A stretch of 18,783 bases of DNA, taken from NCBI GenBank assembly GCA_034434335.1, contig DAOTZS010000108.1, positions 1 through 18,783 on the forward strand. The letters run 5' to 3'. Under the pieces are notes generated by a model. That model saw only the letters and a list, made by a program, of their open reading frames with translations. It was not told the DNA's origin and did no database searches. Origin of the DNA: DAOTZS01 sp034434335. GTDB taxonomy: Bacteria; Chloroflexota; Anaerolineae; CG2-30-64-16. Positions within the stretch are counted from its first letter, which is position 1. The number at the start of each line of letters is the position of its first letter. A program made the translations under genes and the position numbers. Shown piece after piece: positions 1 to 6,904 of this stretch.

Positions 1-97
1 TGCCGGCGCGGCTCACGTTGAGGACCCACAGGACCACCACCAGCAGGCCGGCGACCACGATCCATCCCCGGCGCCACATACCGCTTCGAACCCCCAT
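1..97 (-). CDS. N-terminus of a membrane-anchored protein (partial, runs off the left edge)
   Basis: The reading frame starts at the ATG at 97-95 and continues off the window, giving about 32 residues. A strong Shine-Dalgarno sequence (AGGAGGG) lies 6 nt upstream of the ATG. The peptide has a basic start (MGVRSGMWRRG) followed by a hydrophobic stretch (WIVVAGLLVVVLWVL), which is the pattern of an uncleaved signal anchor or signal peptide. No family can be named from so little sequence. It is about 300 nt downstream of thiD on the same strand, so it is probably a separate transcription unit. The start and membrane segment are seen; the location at the cell membrane is inferred. Confidence 0.6.
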   Translation of the reverse strand, partial: MGVRSGMWRRGWIVVAGLLVVVLWVLNVSRAG

Positions 98-400
98 GTC
101 GCGCCCTCCTCTGTTGCCACGCAAGACCGCATTTCGTTGAAAATGGTCGCCAGATTGCCGTCGGCCAGGCCGCGGGCGGCCGCGCCGATCACATCGCTCC
201 ACATGCGGCGCGCCAGCCGGGCAGCCGCGGCCCACAGTTGCACTACGCTGTGCCCCACCCCCTGGCCCCTCACAAGTGTAGGTTTTCCCCCTCACAGCGG
301 GTGAGGGGTGAGGAAAATGAGCTCCTGAGTCCCAAAGTCGCCGCATGAGGTCAAGGCCTAACGCGGCTCACCTGTGAATTATGACCAGGCCTCGGTTTAA
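98..400. other. Intergenic region downstream of thiD
   Basis: About 300 nt separate the thiD stop from the start of the partial gene on the left. The region holds one imperfect palindrome (283-317) and the Shine-Dalgarno sequence of the partial gene. A GTG-started frame crosses 273-13 on the minus strand, but it overlaps the better-supported signal-anchor frame and its C-terminal half is Gly/Trp/Cys-rich and unlike protein. I see no RNA gene and no convincing terminator with a T-run here. Confidence 0.5.
283..317. repeat. Imperfect palindrome, terminator-like hairpin
   Basis: CCCCTCAC (288-295) pairs with GTGAGGGG (301-308) around a 5-nt loop, and the outer TTTTC and GAAAA also face each other. 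It may end thi operon transcripts reading leftwards, but no U-run follows the stem on that strand. Its GTGAGGGGTGAGG arm resembles the purine-rich tail of the dispersed repeat near 5745-5757. Confidence 0.45.
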
Positions 401-1210
401 TCACGTCACAAGGCTGGCCTTTTGGTAGAGGGCGGCGAAGTGGTTGGTGGGGCCATGCCCATGGCCGAGGGTTAGGGAGTGCTGAAGCGCCATAGTGATG
501 AACTCTTTGGCCGCCCTCACCGCCTCGGTAACGCTTTTTCCCTTGGCTAGCTCCGCGGCAATGGCCGAGGCGAAGGTGCAACCAGTGCCGTGAGTGTTTC
601 TGGTCTCGACCCGTGGTGCAGTGAACTCGATGAAATCGTGGCCATCATACAGGATGTCAACACTTTCATCCGAGCCAGGAAGATGCCCTCCTTTGACCAC
701 CACGTTCTGAGCCCCCAGCTCATGGATGGCCCGTGCCGCCTCCCGCATCTGCTCCAGACTCCCGATCTCTAACCCGGTGAGTGCCCGCGCCTCGTGCAAA
801 TTGGGGGTAAGTACCTTAGCCAGGGGGATGAGTTCCCTCACCAGCGCCTGATAGGCATCTTCCCTCAGAAGGGGATCGCCGCTCTTGGCCACCATCACCG
901 GATCAACAACCAGGTTCGGGAGATTGTGCTCCCTTACCTTGGTCGCTACCATGGCGATGATCTCAGCGTTGGCCAGCATGCCCGTTTTCACGGCATCCAC
1001 GCCGATGTCGATCACTACCGAATCAATCTGCAAACCTACGAAATCGGCCGGCAACTCGAAGACCCCCTGTACTCCCACCGTGTTCTGGGCAGTGATGGCG
1101 GTGAGGGCGCTCATACCATAGACGCCCAGGGCAGCGAAGGTTTTGAGATCGGCCTGAATGCCGGCCCCTCCACCTGAGTCGGAGCCAGCAATGGTTAGAG
1201 CTCTGTACAT
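401..1210 (-). CDS. thiD: Hydroxymethylpyrimidine/phosphomethylpyrimidine kinase ThiD
   Basis: ThiD phosphorylates 4-amino-5-hydroxymethyl-2-methylpyrimidine (HMP) and then HMP-phosphate, giving HMP-pyrophosphate for ThiE. It is a cytosolic ribokinase-fold enzyme. The 269-residue length is normal for the family. Visible motifs are AGSDSGGGAGIQAD at residues 8-21 (substrate binding), KTGMLA at 75-80, VVDPVM at 101-106, VKGGH at 172-176 and HGTGC with Cys211 (anion hole and catalytic region). The ATG at 1210 follows a good AGGAGGAG Shine-Dalgarno sequence. It is the last gene of the thiamine salvage operon, separated from thiL by 60 nt that contain a strong hairpin. It makes substrate from the pyrimidine that CytX is expected to import. 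Confidence 0.96.
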   Translation of the reverse strand: MYRALTIAGSDSGGGAGIQADLKTFAALGVYGMSALTAITAQNTVGVQGVFELPADFVGLQIDSVVIDIGVDAVKTGMLANAEIIAMVATKVREHNLPNLVVDPVMVAKSGDPLLREDAYQALVRELIPLAKVLTPNLHEARALTGLEIGSLEQMREAARAIHELGAQNVVVKGGHLPGSDESVDILYDGHDFIEFTAPRVETRNTHGTGCTFASAIAAELAKGKSVTEAVRAAKEFITMALQHSLTLGHGHGPTNHFAALYQKASLVT

Positions 1211-1233
1211 GTTCTATTCTCCTCCTAGCAAAA

Positions 1234-1264
1234 CCTCCCGCAGGTTTAGGCAACCTGCGGGAGG
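1234..1264. repeat. 13-bp perfect hairpin between thiL and thiD
   Basis: Positions 1234-1246 and 1252-1264 are perfect reverse complements (CCTCCCGCAGGTT arm) around a 5-nt loop. On the transcribed minus strand the stem is followed by TTTTGCT and then directly by the thiD Shine-Dalgarno sequence. It could be a partial intra-operon terminator, an RNA processing or stability element, or a copy of a dispersed palindrome. The sequence shows the structure; the function is inferred. Confidence 0.8.
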
Positions 1265-1270
1265 CTGGGA

Positions 1271-2293
1271 TTACTCCTGGGTACGAAAGTGATCCCAGCC
1301 CCGAGGTGTGAGAGGGCTTTGGCGGCCATCGGGCCAGACGATGGTTCGGCCCGCCTGGACGGGGACAAACTCGCCGATGACCCGTGCCGGGGTGCCGGTA
1401 GCTTCCGGCAAAGCCTCGACCAGCGATTGGGCTCGCTCTGGCGCTACGGCCAGGCAAAGCTCGTAATCCTCGCCCCCGAAGAGGGCCCAGTGCAGTGGGT
1501 CGGCCCCGGCAGCCTGGGCGACGGCCCGGGTTGACTCCTCGATGGGCAGAGCCTGGGCGAAGAGCCGCACGCCGACGCTGCTTTCGTCGCAGATGTGGCC
1601 CACATCGGCAGCCAGGCCATCGCTGACGTCAATGGCTGCCGTCACCCCACCAAAGGCCCCGGCGAACTGCCCCTCGGCGACCCGGGGCGTAGGGGTGAGA
1701 TGAGCCTCTAGCACGGCCTCGACGTGAGCCTCCGGCAGGCGGGCACGGAGGCCGGGATCAAGGACCAGGGCCAGGCCAGCCCGCGAGGCCCCCAGCCGAC
1801 CGGTAATGACCACCTGGTCGCCGGGTCGCGCTCCGTTGCGAAGCAGGAGATGAGCAGGGGCCACCTCACCTGTCAGGAAGAGATCAATGATCATCCGGTC
1901 AGCGCGGGCCATGTTTCCGCCCACCACATCAGCCTGGTAACGGCTCATCTCCTCAGCCAGGCCCTGATACATGGCATCCAAGTACTCGGCCTCGGTGTCA
2001 GGAGGCAAAGCCAGGGAGACCAGCGCATGGCTTGGCCGTCCGCCCATGGCCCCGATGTCGCTCAGGTTGATGGCAGCTATCTTGCGACCAAGCTGATAAG
2101 GGGTGATGGCTTCAGGGAGGAAATGCACGCCTTCGACCTGGATGTCGCAGGTCAAGAGCAGGTAGCGCTCGTCGTTCAGGCGCACGACAGCCACGTCATC
2201 TCCCACACCTCGCACCACGTCGGGCAGGTAAGGGGGCAGGTGTTGGGCCAGGCGGTCTATGAGGGGGAATTCTCCCAATTCAGATATGCGCAT
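1271..2293 (-). CDS. thiL: Thiamine-monophosphate kinase ThiL
   Basis: ThiL performs the last step of thiamine pyrophosphate synthesis, ATP-dependent phosphorylation of thiamine monophosphate. Family signatures are the N-terminal SELGEFPLIDRL, the Asp-rich metal sites in DDVAVV and LLTCDIQVEGVHF, LSDIGAMGGRP, VVGGNMARAD and IDVSDGLAADV. These are typical of the AIR-synthase-like fold. The ATG at 2293 (340 residues) is preferred because a GGGGAGG Shine-Dalgarno sequence sits 5 nt upstream. A GTG two codons earlier (2299) is in frame but overlaps that Shine-Dalgarno. It starts 12 nt after the thiM stop, so the two genes are co-transcribed and probably translationally coupled. Confidence 0.96.
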   Translation of the reverse strand: MRISELGEFPLIDRLAQHLPPYLPDVVRGVGDDVAVVRLNDERYLLLTCDIQVEGVHFLPEAITPYQLGRKIAAINLSDIGAMGGRPSHALVSLALPPDTEAEYLDAMYQGLAEEMSRYQADVVGGNMARADRMIIDLFLTGEVAPAHLLLRNGARPGDQVVITGRLGASRAGLALVLDPGLRARLPEAHVEAVLEAHLTPTPRVAEGQFAGAFGGVTAAIDVSDGLAADVGHICDESSVGVRLFAQALPIEESTRAVAQAAGADPLHWALFGGEDYELCLAVAPERAQSLVEALPEATGTPARVIGEFVPVQAGRTIVWPDGRQSPLTPRGWDHFRTQE

Positions 2294-2305
2294 GGCCACC
2301 TCCCC

Positions 2306-3124
2306 TCAGGCCAAGACGACGATGCGCGCCCCGGCCGCCAGTTGCTCCGGCGTCAGGTTGTACAGGCTGTCAAAGAGGGCGACTTTGAAGCTAGCAGGGC
2401 CGTGAGCCTGTTCGGCGGCCAGTTCCGCCGCCAGGCCAAAGCAGGCCAGCCCTCCCACCGCCGCGATAAGCGGATCGGGCTCCACGGCGGCGAAGGCGGC
2501 AATCGTTGTTGTAGCCATGCAGCCAGTGCCGGTGATCATCTTCAGCCAGATATGGCCGTTATCCACCCCTAGGGCCCGTTCCCCATCGGCGATGATGTCC
2601 CGCGCCCCGGTGATGGCGATAGTGGTTTGGTGCTTCCTGGCCATGGCCTGGGCGACGGCCAGGGGGTCGGCCAGGTCTTCCACCGATTCGACCCCTTTGA
2701 CCACACCGCCGGCGCCGCTCAGGGCGCCGATCTCGCCAGCGTTCCCTCGCACGATGGCCACCCGCACTTCTCGCAGGATGCGTTGGTTGCTCTCGGTGCG
2801 CAGGGTGGTCGCGCCCGCGCCTACCGGGTCGAGCACTACGGGCACACCCAGTTCGTTGGCCCGTCGGCCAGCGGCGATCATGGCCTCGACCCAGTCGGGG
2901 GTCAGGGTGCCCGGATTGAGGACCAGGGCTCCGGCCAAGGCCACCATCTCCTCTACCTCCTGGCGGGCGTGAGCCATCACCGGCAACGCCCCCACGTGCA
3001 GGGTGACGTTGGCTGTGTCGTTCATGACCACGAAGTTGGTGATGTGATGAAGCAAAGGCTTCTGCTCGCGGATGCGAGCCAGAGCCTGGCCGATTTGCTG
3101 GGCGATAGCTTCTGTGTCAGACAT
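2306..3124 (-). CDS. thiM: Hydroxyethylthiazole kinase ThiM
   Basis: ThiM phosphorylates salvaged 4-methyl-5-(2-hydroxyethyl)thiazole to give the thiazole phosphate that ThiE couples to HMP-pyrophosphate. The 272-residue product is full length. Recognisable motifs are HHITNFVVMNDTANV at residues 26-40, NPGTLTPDWVE at 70-80, the LDPVGAGA block at 98-105, ITGARDIIADG at 171-181 and ITGTGC with the conserved Cys202. The start has a good AAGGAG Shine-Dalgarno sequence about 7 nt upstream. It lies 33 nt downstream of thiE. Its presence, with no thiG or thiH in the window, points to thiazole salvage rather than synthesis at this locus. Confidence 0.96.
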   Translation of the reverse strand: MSDTEAIAQQIGQALARIREQKPLLHHITNFVVMNDTANVTLHVGALPVMAHARQEVEEMVALAGALVLNPGTLTPDWVEAMIAAGRRANELGVPVVLDPVGAGATTLRTESNQRILREVRVAIVRGNAGEIGALSGAGGVVKGVESVEDLADPLAVAQAMARKHQTTIAITGARDIIADGERALGVDNGHIWLKMITGTGCMATTTIAAFAAVEPDPLIAAVGGLACFGLAAELAAEQAHGPASFKVALFDSLYNLTPEQLAAGARIVVLA

Positions 3125-3142
3125 TGTTCGCTCCTTTTACGT

Positions 3143-3156
3143 TTCACGCTTCACGC
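3143..3156. repeat. Short 7-bp tandem repeat between thiE and thiM
   Basis: TTCACGC occurs twice in tandem (3143-3149 and 3150-3156), preceded by a degenerate ACGT. It fills most of the 33-nt thiE-thiM gap just upstream of the thiM ribosome-binding site. It looks like a simple spacer repeat and I propose no function. Confidence 0.6.
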
Positions 3157-3157
3157 C

Positions 3158-3799
3158 TTACTCTCCACGGGCCGCGCGGACCACCTGGCACAGTTCGCGG
3201 GCGGCAGCCTCGGGGTCGTCGGCGGCCATCACCGCTGAAACCACGGCCACTCCGGCCGCGCCGGCACGGATCAGCTCCGCGGCGTTGGAGGCCTTGATGC
3301 CACCGATGGCTACGACGGGGATGCTGACCGCCTGCACCAGGCGACGGAAGCCCTCAACGCCCAAAGGCGTGCCGGTATCGGTTTTGGTGGGGGTGTAGAA
3401 GACGGCGTTACAGCCCAGGTAATCAGCCCCATCGGCTTCGGCCTGGCGTGCCTCCTCTGGCGTGCTGGCTGTGGCCCCCACGATCTTGTCAGGGCCGAGA
3501 AGTCGGCGGGCCAGGGCCACTGGCATGTCATCCTGGCCCACGTGGACGCCTTCGGCTTCGATGGCCAGGGCCACGTCCACCCGGTCATTGATGATGAGGG
3601 GCACATGATAGGCACGGCATAGCTCCCGCAGCCGTTGGCCCAGGGCGATGAACTCCCGTGTGGTGGCTTCCTTCTCGCGCAGCTGGATCACCGTAGCCCC
3701 GCCGCGCAGCGCGGCCTCGACCACCTGCTCCAGTGGACGCCCCCTGGCCAGCGGCCGGTCGGTGACGACGTAAAGAGTCCAGTCTACCAATGGTTTCAT
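3158..3799 (-). CDS. thiE: Thiamine-phosphate synthase ThiE
   Basis: ThiE condenses HMP-pyrophosphate with thiazole phosphate, releasing pyrophosphate and forming thiamine monophosphate. It is a 213-residue TIM barrel. The start is set at the ATG at 3799: YVVTDR follows within 15 residues, a GGGAGG Shine-Dalgarno precedes it, and the ATG overlaps the cytX stop as ATGA. The longer upstream frame merely reads through cytX. Motifs in order are QLREKEA, LIINDRVDVAL, GVHVGQDDMP, YTPTKTDTGTPLG, VVAIGGI and GVAVVSAV, covering the pyrophosphate, Mg and thiazole-phosphate sites. One variation is GCNAVFYTPTK where many homologues have a G-x-G-P-x-F-x-T segment. The stop-start overlap with cytX suggests coupled translation. 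Confidence 0.96.
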   Translation of the reverse strand: MKPLVDWTLYVVTDRPLARGRPLEQVVEAALRGGATVIQLREKEATTREFIALGQRLRELCRAYHVPLIINDRVDVALAIEAEGVHVGQDDMPVALARRLLGPDKIVGATASTPEEARQAEADGADYLGCNAVFYTPTKTDTGTPLGVEGFRRLVQAVSIPVVAIGGIKASNAAELIRAGAAGVAVVSAVMAADDPEAAARELCQVVRAARGE

Positions 3800-5166
3800 G
3801 GTCCCACCTCCCTGGGTTCGCGGAGTTGTCGCCCTTGAAGCAGCCAAGCCGCCAGCAGATAGCCCAGGAAAGTGACCACGAAGGCCGGCAGGCTGGCTCC
3901 CAGCCAGGGCAAGTTCCGGGCGATCCAGTGATAGACCCCCGCGCCGAGCAGCCACACCACGACCGCCACCCAGTTGATCCCGCCGCTATACCAGTAGAGG
4001 CTCCTGGGGCGGTACATAGCCTCGACCTGGTAACGCTGTCCTCGCAGGACGAAGTAGTCGGCGGCGAGCAGGCCGAAAAGGGGCACGAAGAAGGAACCAA
4101 TAAGCAATAGGAAGTTAAAGTACTGGGTCATGGTCAGGAAGGCGGCCAGCAGCAGGCTCACCAGCCCGATGAGGACGACTAGAAGCCGTTGGGAGAGGTG
4201 AGGCCACAGGTTTTGCAGGGAAACAGCCGCTGAGTAGATGTCAGCGAAGGCGTTATCCGTCTCGTCCACCAGGATGATGATCAGGGCCACGACCCCGCCG
4301 GTTAAGGCCAGGATGGCGGCGGCCAGTTGCTCCGGTCCGGTGCTGGGCAGGTTAAGGCTTAGCAGGAAAAGCGCTCCCAGGCCATAGAACCAGACATTGG
4401 TCAGGAAGTAGCCCAGGTAGGTGCCCCAGAAAGCGGCCCGGCCGTTGCGGGCAAAGCGGTTGTAGTCGGCCACTAGCGGCATCCATGAGATGGGCATGGC
4501 CACCACCAGGTCCACTGCCAGCAAGAAGGGCAGGCCGCCTGCGCCGGGTTGGCGTAGCAGGGCGCCGATGTCGTACCGCGTCAGCAAAACAGCCGTCAGC
4601 CAGATGGTTGCGCCATACACCAGCCATATGCCGAACTTTTCCAGCCATTGGCGCACCACTACCAGCGGTCCCCCCAGGGCCAGCAGGATACACCACAGGG
4701 CGAAGACGACCAGCCACAGGTGATAGCTGCTGAAACCCAAAAGGGCCTGTCCGACCCGGTCGGCGGCCAGAGCCATCACCCAGAACTCGAAGGCCGTCCA
4801 GCCGATGAGCTGGGCCAGGTTAAGGGCCGTGGGCAGGAAGGAGCCGCGCAGCCCCAGGGATGGGCGCAACAGGACCATAGTTGGCACGCCAGTCCCGGCC
4901 CCGACCAGCCCAGCCAGGGCCAACAAGAGCACGCCTATGGCCGTGCCCACCAGGATAGCTCCCAGAGCGGTGCCCAGATTGAGGGCCGGCACCAGCAGCG
5001 CGCCGGCCTCCAGAACCAGCAGCCCTACGCCCAGGCTGGACCACAGGACAAAGTGATCGAGCAGGCCCAACTGACGGCTGCCCTCCGGCACCGGCTCGAT
5101 GCCCCAGGTCGGAGGAAGTTGAACCCGGGGCCAGTGAAGGCGTTGTAAAAGACCTTTGGTCATCAT
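3796..5166 (-). CDS. cytX: CytX-type hydroxymethylpyrimidine/thiamine-precursor permease (NCS1 family)
   Basis: This is a 456-residue integral membrane protein with about twelve hydrophobic segments, in the nucleobase:cation symporter-1 (NCS1) family. The N-terminal WGIEPVPEGSRQLGLLDHFVLWSSLGVG block, the GTGVPTMVLLRPSLG segment and the ADYNRFARNG loop are typical. First position behind a TPP riboswitch and next to thiE/thiM/thiD identify it as the CytX type, thought to import HMP or a related pyrimidine. The substrate is inferred from context. The start ATG at 5166 has a GGAGGAGG Shine-Dalgarno 6 nt upstream; a second ATG follows immediately. Its stop overlaps the thiE start by 4 nt (ATGA). 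Confidence 0.92.
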   Translation of the reverse strand: MMTKGLLQRLHWPRVQLPPTWGIEPVPEGSRQLGLLDHFVLWSSLGVGLLVLEAGALLVPALNLGTALGAILVGTAIGVLLLALAGLVGAGTGVPTMVLLRPSLGLRGSFLPTALNLAQLIGWTAFEFWVMALAADRVGQALLGFSSYHLWLVVFALWCILLALGGPLVVVRQWLEKFGIWLVYGATIWLTAVLLTRYDIGALLRQPGAGGLPFLLAVDLVVAMPISWMPLVADYNRFARNGRAAFWGTYLGYFLTNVWFYGLGALFLLSLNLPSTGPEQLAAAILALTGGVVALIIILVDETDNAFADIYSAAVSLQNLWPHLSQRLLVVLIGLVSLLLAAFLTMTQYFNFLLLIGSFFVPLFGLLAADYFVLRGQRYQVEAMYRPRSLYWYSGGINWVAVVVWLLGAGVYHWIARNLPWLGASLPAFVVTFLGYLLAAWLLQGRQLREPREVGP

Positions 5167-5192
5167 ACTCCACCTCCTCCGTTTTTAACATC

Positions 5193-5225
5193 AAAAGGCT
5201 GCCAACCCGGATAAGGCTGGCAGCC
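5193..5225 (-). terminator. Terminator-like hairpin, expression platform of the TPP riboswitch
   Basis: On the minus strand GGCTGCCA (5225-5218) pairs with TGGCAGCC (5204-5197). Two further C-G pairs are possible inside the 13-nt loop, and TTTT (5196-5193) follows. The hairpin lies between the aptamer and the cytX Shine-Dalgarno, where a riboswitch-controlled intrinsic terminator is expected. The T-run is short, so termination may be partial. Its 5' arm can alternatively pair with a stretch inside the aptamer P3 region (see findings). Confidence 0.72.
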
Positions 5226-5237
5226 TCAGGAATCGTA

Positions 5238-5356
5238 ATTCACTGCTTCCCTACGCTGGCATTATCCAGGTCAGGTTCAAGGGGTCGAGGCATTTGGCTA
5301 GCAGCTAGCTGCCAGCCGGGGCCTCCTCTCAGCCTGGCTCACCAAGCTCCCCCAGC
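5238..5356 (-). promoter_or_regulatory. TPP riboswitch (THI element)
   Basis: On the minus strand the leader carries the conserved THI-box sequences in the right order. These are GGGGGAGC near the 5' end, CTGAGAG at 5332-5326 (pyrimidine-sensing T-loop), TGAACCTGA at 5279-5271, and GGATAATGCCAGCGTAGGGA ending near 5248 (pyrophosphate-sensing region and 3' side of P1). The variable P3 extension is a well-formed hairpin, with 5317-5308 pairing to 5305-5296. TPP binding would repress cytX-thiEMLD expression, here most likely by favouring the hairpin at 5225-5197. Confidence 0.97.
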
Positions 5357-5402
5357 TATTTTAGCGTGGCTCCACGCACCTGGGTTGCAATTGTACGAGG
5401 TT

Positions 5403-5431
5403 ATTGTAACATTGAACGGGATAGATGTCAA
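5403..5431 (-). promoter_or_regulatory. Sigma-70-type promoter of the thiamine operon
   Basis: On the minus strand a perfect -35 box TTGACA (5431-5426) is followed by exactly 17 nt and the -10 box TACAAT (5408-5403). Transcription should start near 5396, about 40 nt before the riboswitch, giving a leader of about 230 nt up to cytX. Confidence 0.85.
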
Positions 5432-5636
5432 ACCATTTAGCGGACTCGGTTCTAAATCGTGTTGGTAGGATTGCGATAGCGCGCCTCTTGAGAAAAATGG
5501 GCTGTGTGCGCATACCGGGAGCGGTATCGGCCAGTTGCGGAGGGCGTCTGCGCCGGGAGGAGTGCAAGTGACGCCAGTAGGGGGGCCGGATTTTCCAGCA
5601 GTAGGAGAACGACAGCCGAGAGGCGAATGATCTCGC

Positions 5637-5689
5637 ACAGAAGGGTTGTGCGGCGGCGGCCGAAGGCCGCCGCCGCACAACCCTTCTGT
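5637..5689. repeat. 25-bp perfect palindrome with a 3-nt loop
   Basis: The arms 5637-5661 and 5665-5689 are perfect reverse complements around GAA. The outer part is AGAAGGGTTGTG and the inner part is a GGC-rich run. As RNA it would be an extremely stable hairpin. It lies about 95 nt downstream of the DRTGG-gene stop and might end or stabilise that transcript, though no T-run follows. The AAGGGTTGT..GGCGGCG arm recurs at 9360-9380. Confidence 0.9.
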
Positions 5690-5757
5690 TTGCCCCCTCT
5701 CCTCTCCCGCTGCCAAAGGCAAGCTGCAAAGGGGCAGGGACAGGGGGTGAGGTGAGG
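5665..5757 (-). repeat. Dispersed repeat, copy A (inverted relative to copy B)
   Basis: Read on the minus strand this segment contains GCCTTTGGCAGC (5720-5709), then GGAGAGGAGAGGGG (5706-5693), then AAGGGTTGT followed by GGC triplets (5685-5665). The same blocks in the same order occur on the plus strand at 9329-9384. The two copies are diverged but clearly related. It has no coding potential and probably belongs to a dispersed palindromic family of this genome. Confidence 0.7.
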
Positions 5758-5783
5758 ACTGAACAATTACCTAACAGGCACCT

Positions 5784-6869
5784 TTATTGAGCGACAGCCT
5801 GGCCAGGGCGCAGGTCCAGAAGATCATACAACGCAGGGAAGTCGAAATGCTCTTCGAGCAGTGCTGCAAACCGGTTGATCTTCTGGGGTTGCTGGAAGCG
5901 ACTGCGGCCGAAATAGCCTTCAATAATCTCCACCGCGGCCAGGGTATCCAGGCTGCAGAGGAGAATCGGCACTTTCAACTCCTCTGCCCGGCTCAGCACG
6001 ACCGGGCTGGGGTAAAGGTTGCCGGTCAGGATCAGGCAGCGGGTGGAGGTCTCGAGGGCGGCCAGTTGGATGTCGGAGCGGTCGCCGCCGGTGATGACCG
6101 CCTTGTTCGGCTTGCGGCGGAAGTAGCTCAGGGCGCTTTCCACCCCCATCGCGCCGACCAGCATGTGCTCGACCAACTCGCCGCTGCGCTCGGCGCCGCA
6201 GAGGATCTCTGCCCTCAGCCCTTCGGCCAGTTCAGCCACTGATGGCGCAGCCAGCAACTGGTCTTTGGGGAGGATCCCCAGGGTCTTGATGCCGTGGCGG
6301 GCCAGGTACCCTTTCACCACTTCGTTCACATAATCCATCTTGATAGGGGGCACGGCGTTGATCACCGCGCCGATCAGGGAGTCCCCAAAGTACCATTGGG
6401 CGGTCAGCGCCCGATCCACCATCAGGCCTTCGTCGTAACGCACTACTAAGAGGACGCGTGCCTGCAGGAGCTCCACTACCCGCTTGGGGGGCAGGTTAAC
6501 CATATATCCCTCGCGCAGGCTGCGGCCCCCCTCTAACACCAACACGTCACGGCCAGCCGAAACCCTGGCAAAGGCCTCTCTTAGCCGGGGTTCGTAGTCG
6601 ATCTCCGGTCCGCGCAACTGCTGCTCGAACCGGGCTGGCGTTAAGGCTACGGGGGAGAGGAGGTCGGTCGGCTCCTTCATATCGAAGATCTGTTTGGCGA
6701 AGTTGACATCCTCGTCGAAAGCCACGCCCTCGCGCAGGGGACAGCTAATATTGACCGGCTTCATATAGCCGACCCGCAGCCCGTCCTTGCGAAAGCGCAC
6801 CCCCACCCCCACACAAAGCGCCGATTTGCCAGAAAAGGTTTCGGCCGAAGTAATGTACAGGTTCGTCAT
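5784..6869 (-). CDS. BioD-like ATPase/DRTGG-domain protein (phosphotransacetylase N-terminal-type, no Pta catalytic domain)
   Basis: This 361-residue protein resembles the regulatory N-terminal half of long bacterial phosphotransacetylases (COG0857-like). Residues 1-200 form a dethiobiotin-synthetase-like P-loop domain with the nucleotide motif AETFSGKSA (9-17), KPVN (37-40) and VLEGGRS (111-117). Residues about 212-320 form a DRTGG domain with the signature VITGGDRSDI (258-267). The PTA/PTB catalytic domain is absent and the gene ends cleanly at TAA. The start has a GAGGAG Shine-Dalgarno 8 nt upstream. It follows the ADP-forming acyl-CoA synthetase gene by 35 nt, so the two are probably co-transcribed. 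A role in sensing or tuning acetyl-CoA/acetate metabolism is inferred; the exact activity is unknown. Confidence 0.85.
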   Translation of the reverse strand: MTNLYITSAETFSGKSALCVGVGVRFRKDGLRVGYMKPVNISCPLREGVAFDEDVNFAKQIFDMKEPTDLLSPVALTPARFEQQLRGPEIDYEPRLREAFARVSAGRDVLVLEGGRSLREGYMVNLPPKRVVELLQARVLLVVRYDEGLMVDRALTAQWYFGDSLIGAVINAVPPIKMDYVNEVVKGYLARHGIKTLGILPKDQLLAAPSVAELAEGLRAEILCGAERSGELVEHMLVGAMGVESALSYFRRKPNKAVITGGDRSDIQLAALETSTRCLILTGNLYPSPVVLSRAEELKVPILLCSLDTLAAVEIIEGYFGRSRFQQPQKINRFAALLEEHFDFPALYDLLDLRPGQAVAQ

Positions 6870-6904
6870 AGGATACGCTCCTCACTTCTGGTAAGGTGCC
6901 AACA

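Larger units (their letters stand above)
5359..5783. other. Intergenic region between the thiamine operon and the DRTGG gene
   Basis: This stretch holds the thi promoter (5403-5431), a small 6-bp hairpin (ATACCG/CGGTAT near 5512-5527), a 25-bp perfect palindrome (5637-5689) and a purine/pyrimidine-biased repeat (about 5690-5757). Several short minus-strand frames cross it, one with a leucine-rich run. They are read through the palindrome and lack ribosome-binding sites, so I do not call them genes. Confidence 0.6.

Noticed and set aside
13..273. 86-codon minus-strand frame crossing the left intergenic region
   Set aside because: It overlaps a better-supported signal-anchor start with a strong Shine-Dalgarno, starts with GTG, and its second half is Gly/Trp/Cys-rich and unlike protein. 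The middle part looks helical, so a remnant or frameshifted gene is possible but unsupported.
3800..3955. 52-residue N-terminal extension of ThiE
   Set aside because: It is the cytX 3' end read in another frame; the ATGA overlap and Shine-Dalgarno fix the ThiE start at 3799.
5359..5766. Several overlapping minus-strand frames of 104-127 codons, one with a leucine-rich membrane-like stretch
   Set aside because: They read through a perfect palindrome and the riboswitch/promoter region, lack ribosome-binding sites, and show no family motifs.
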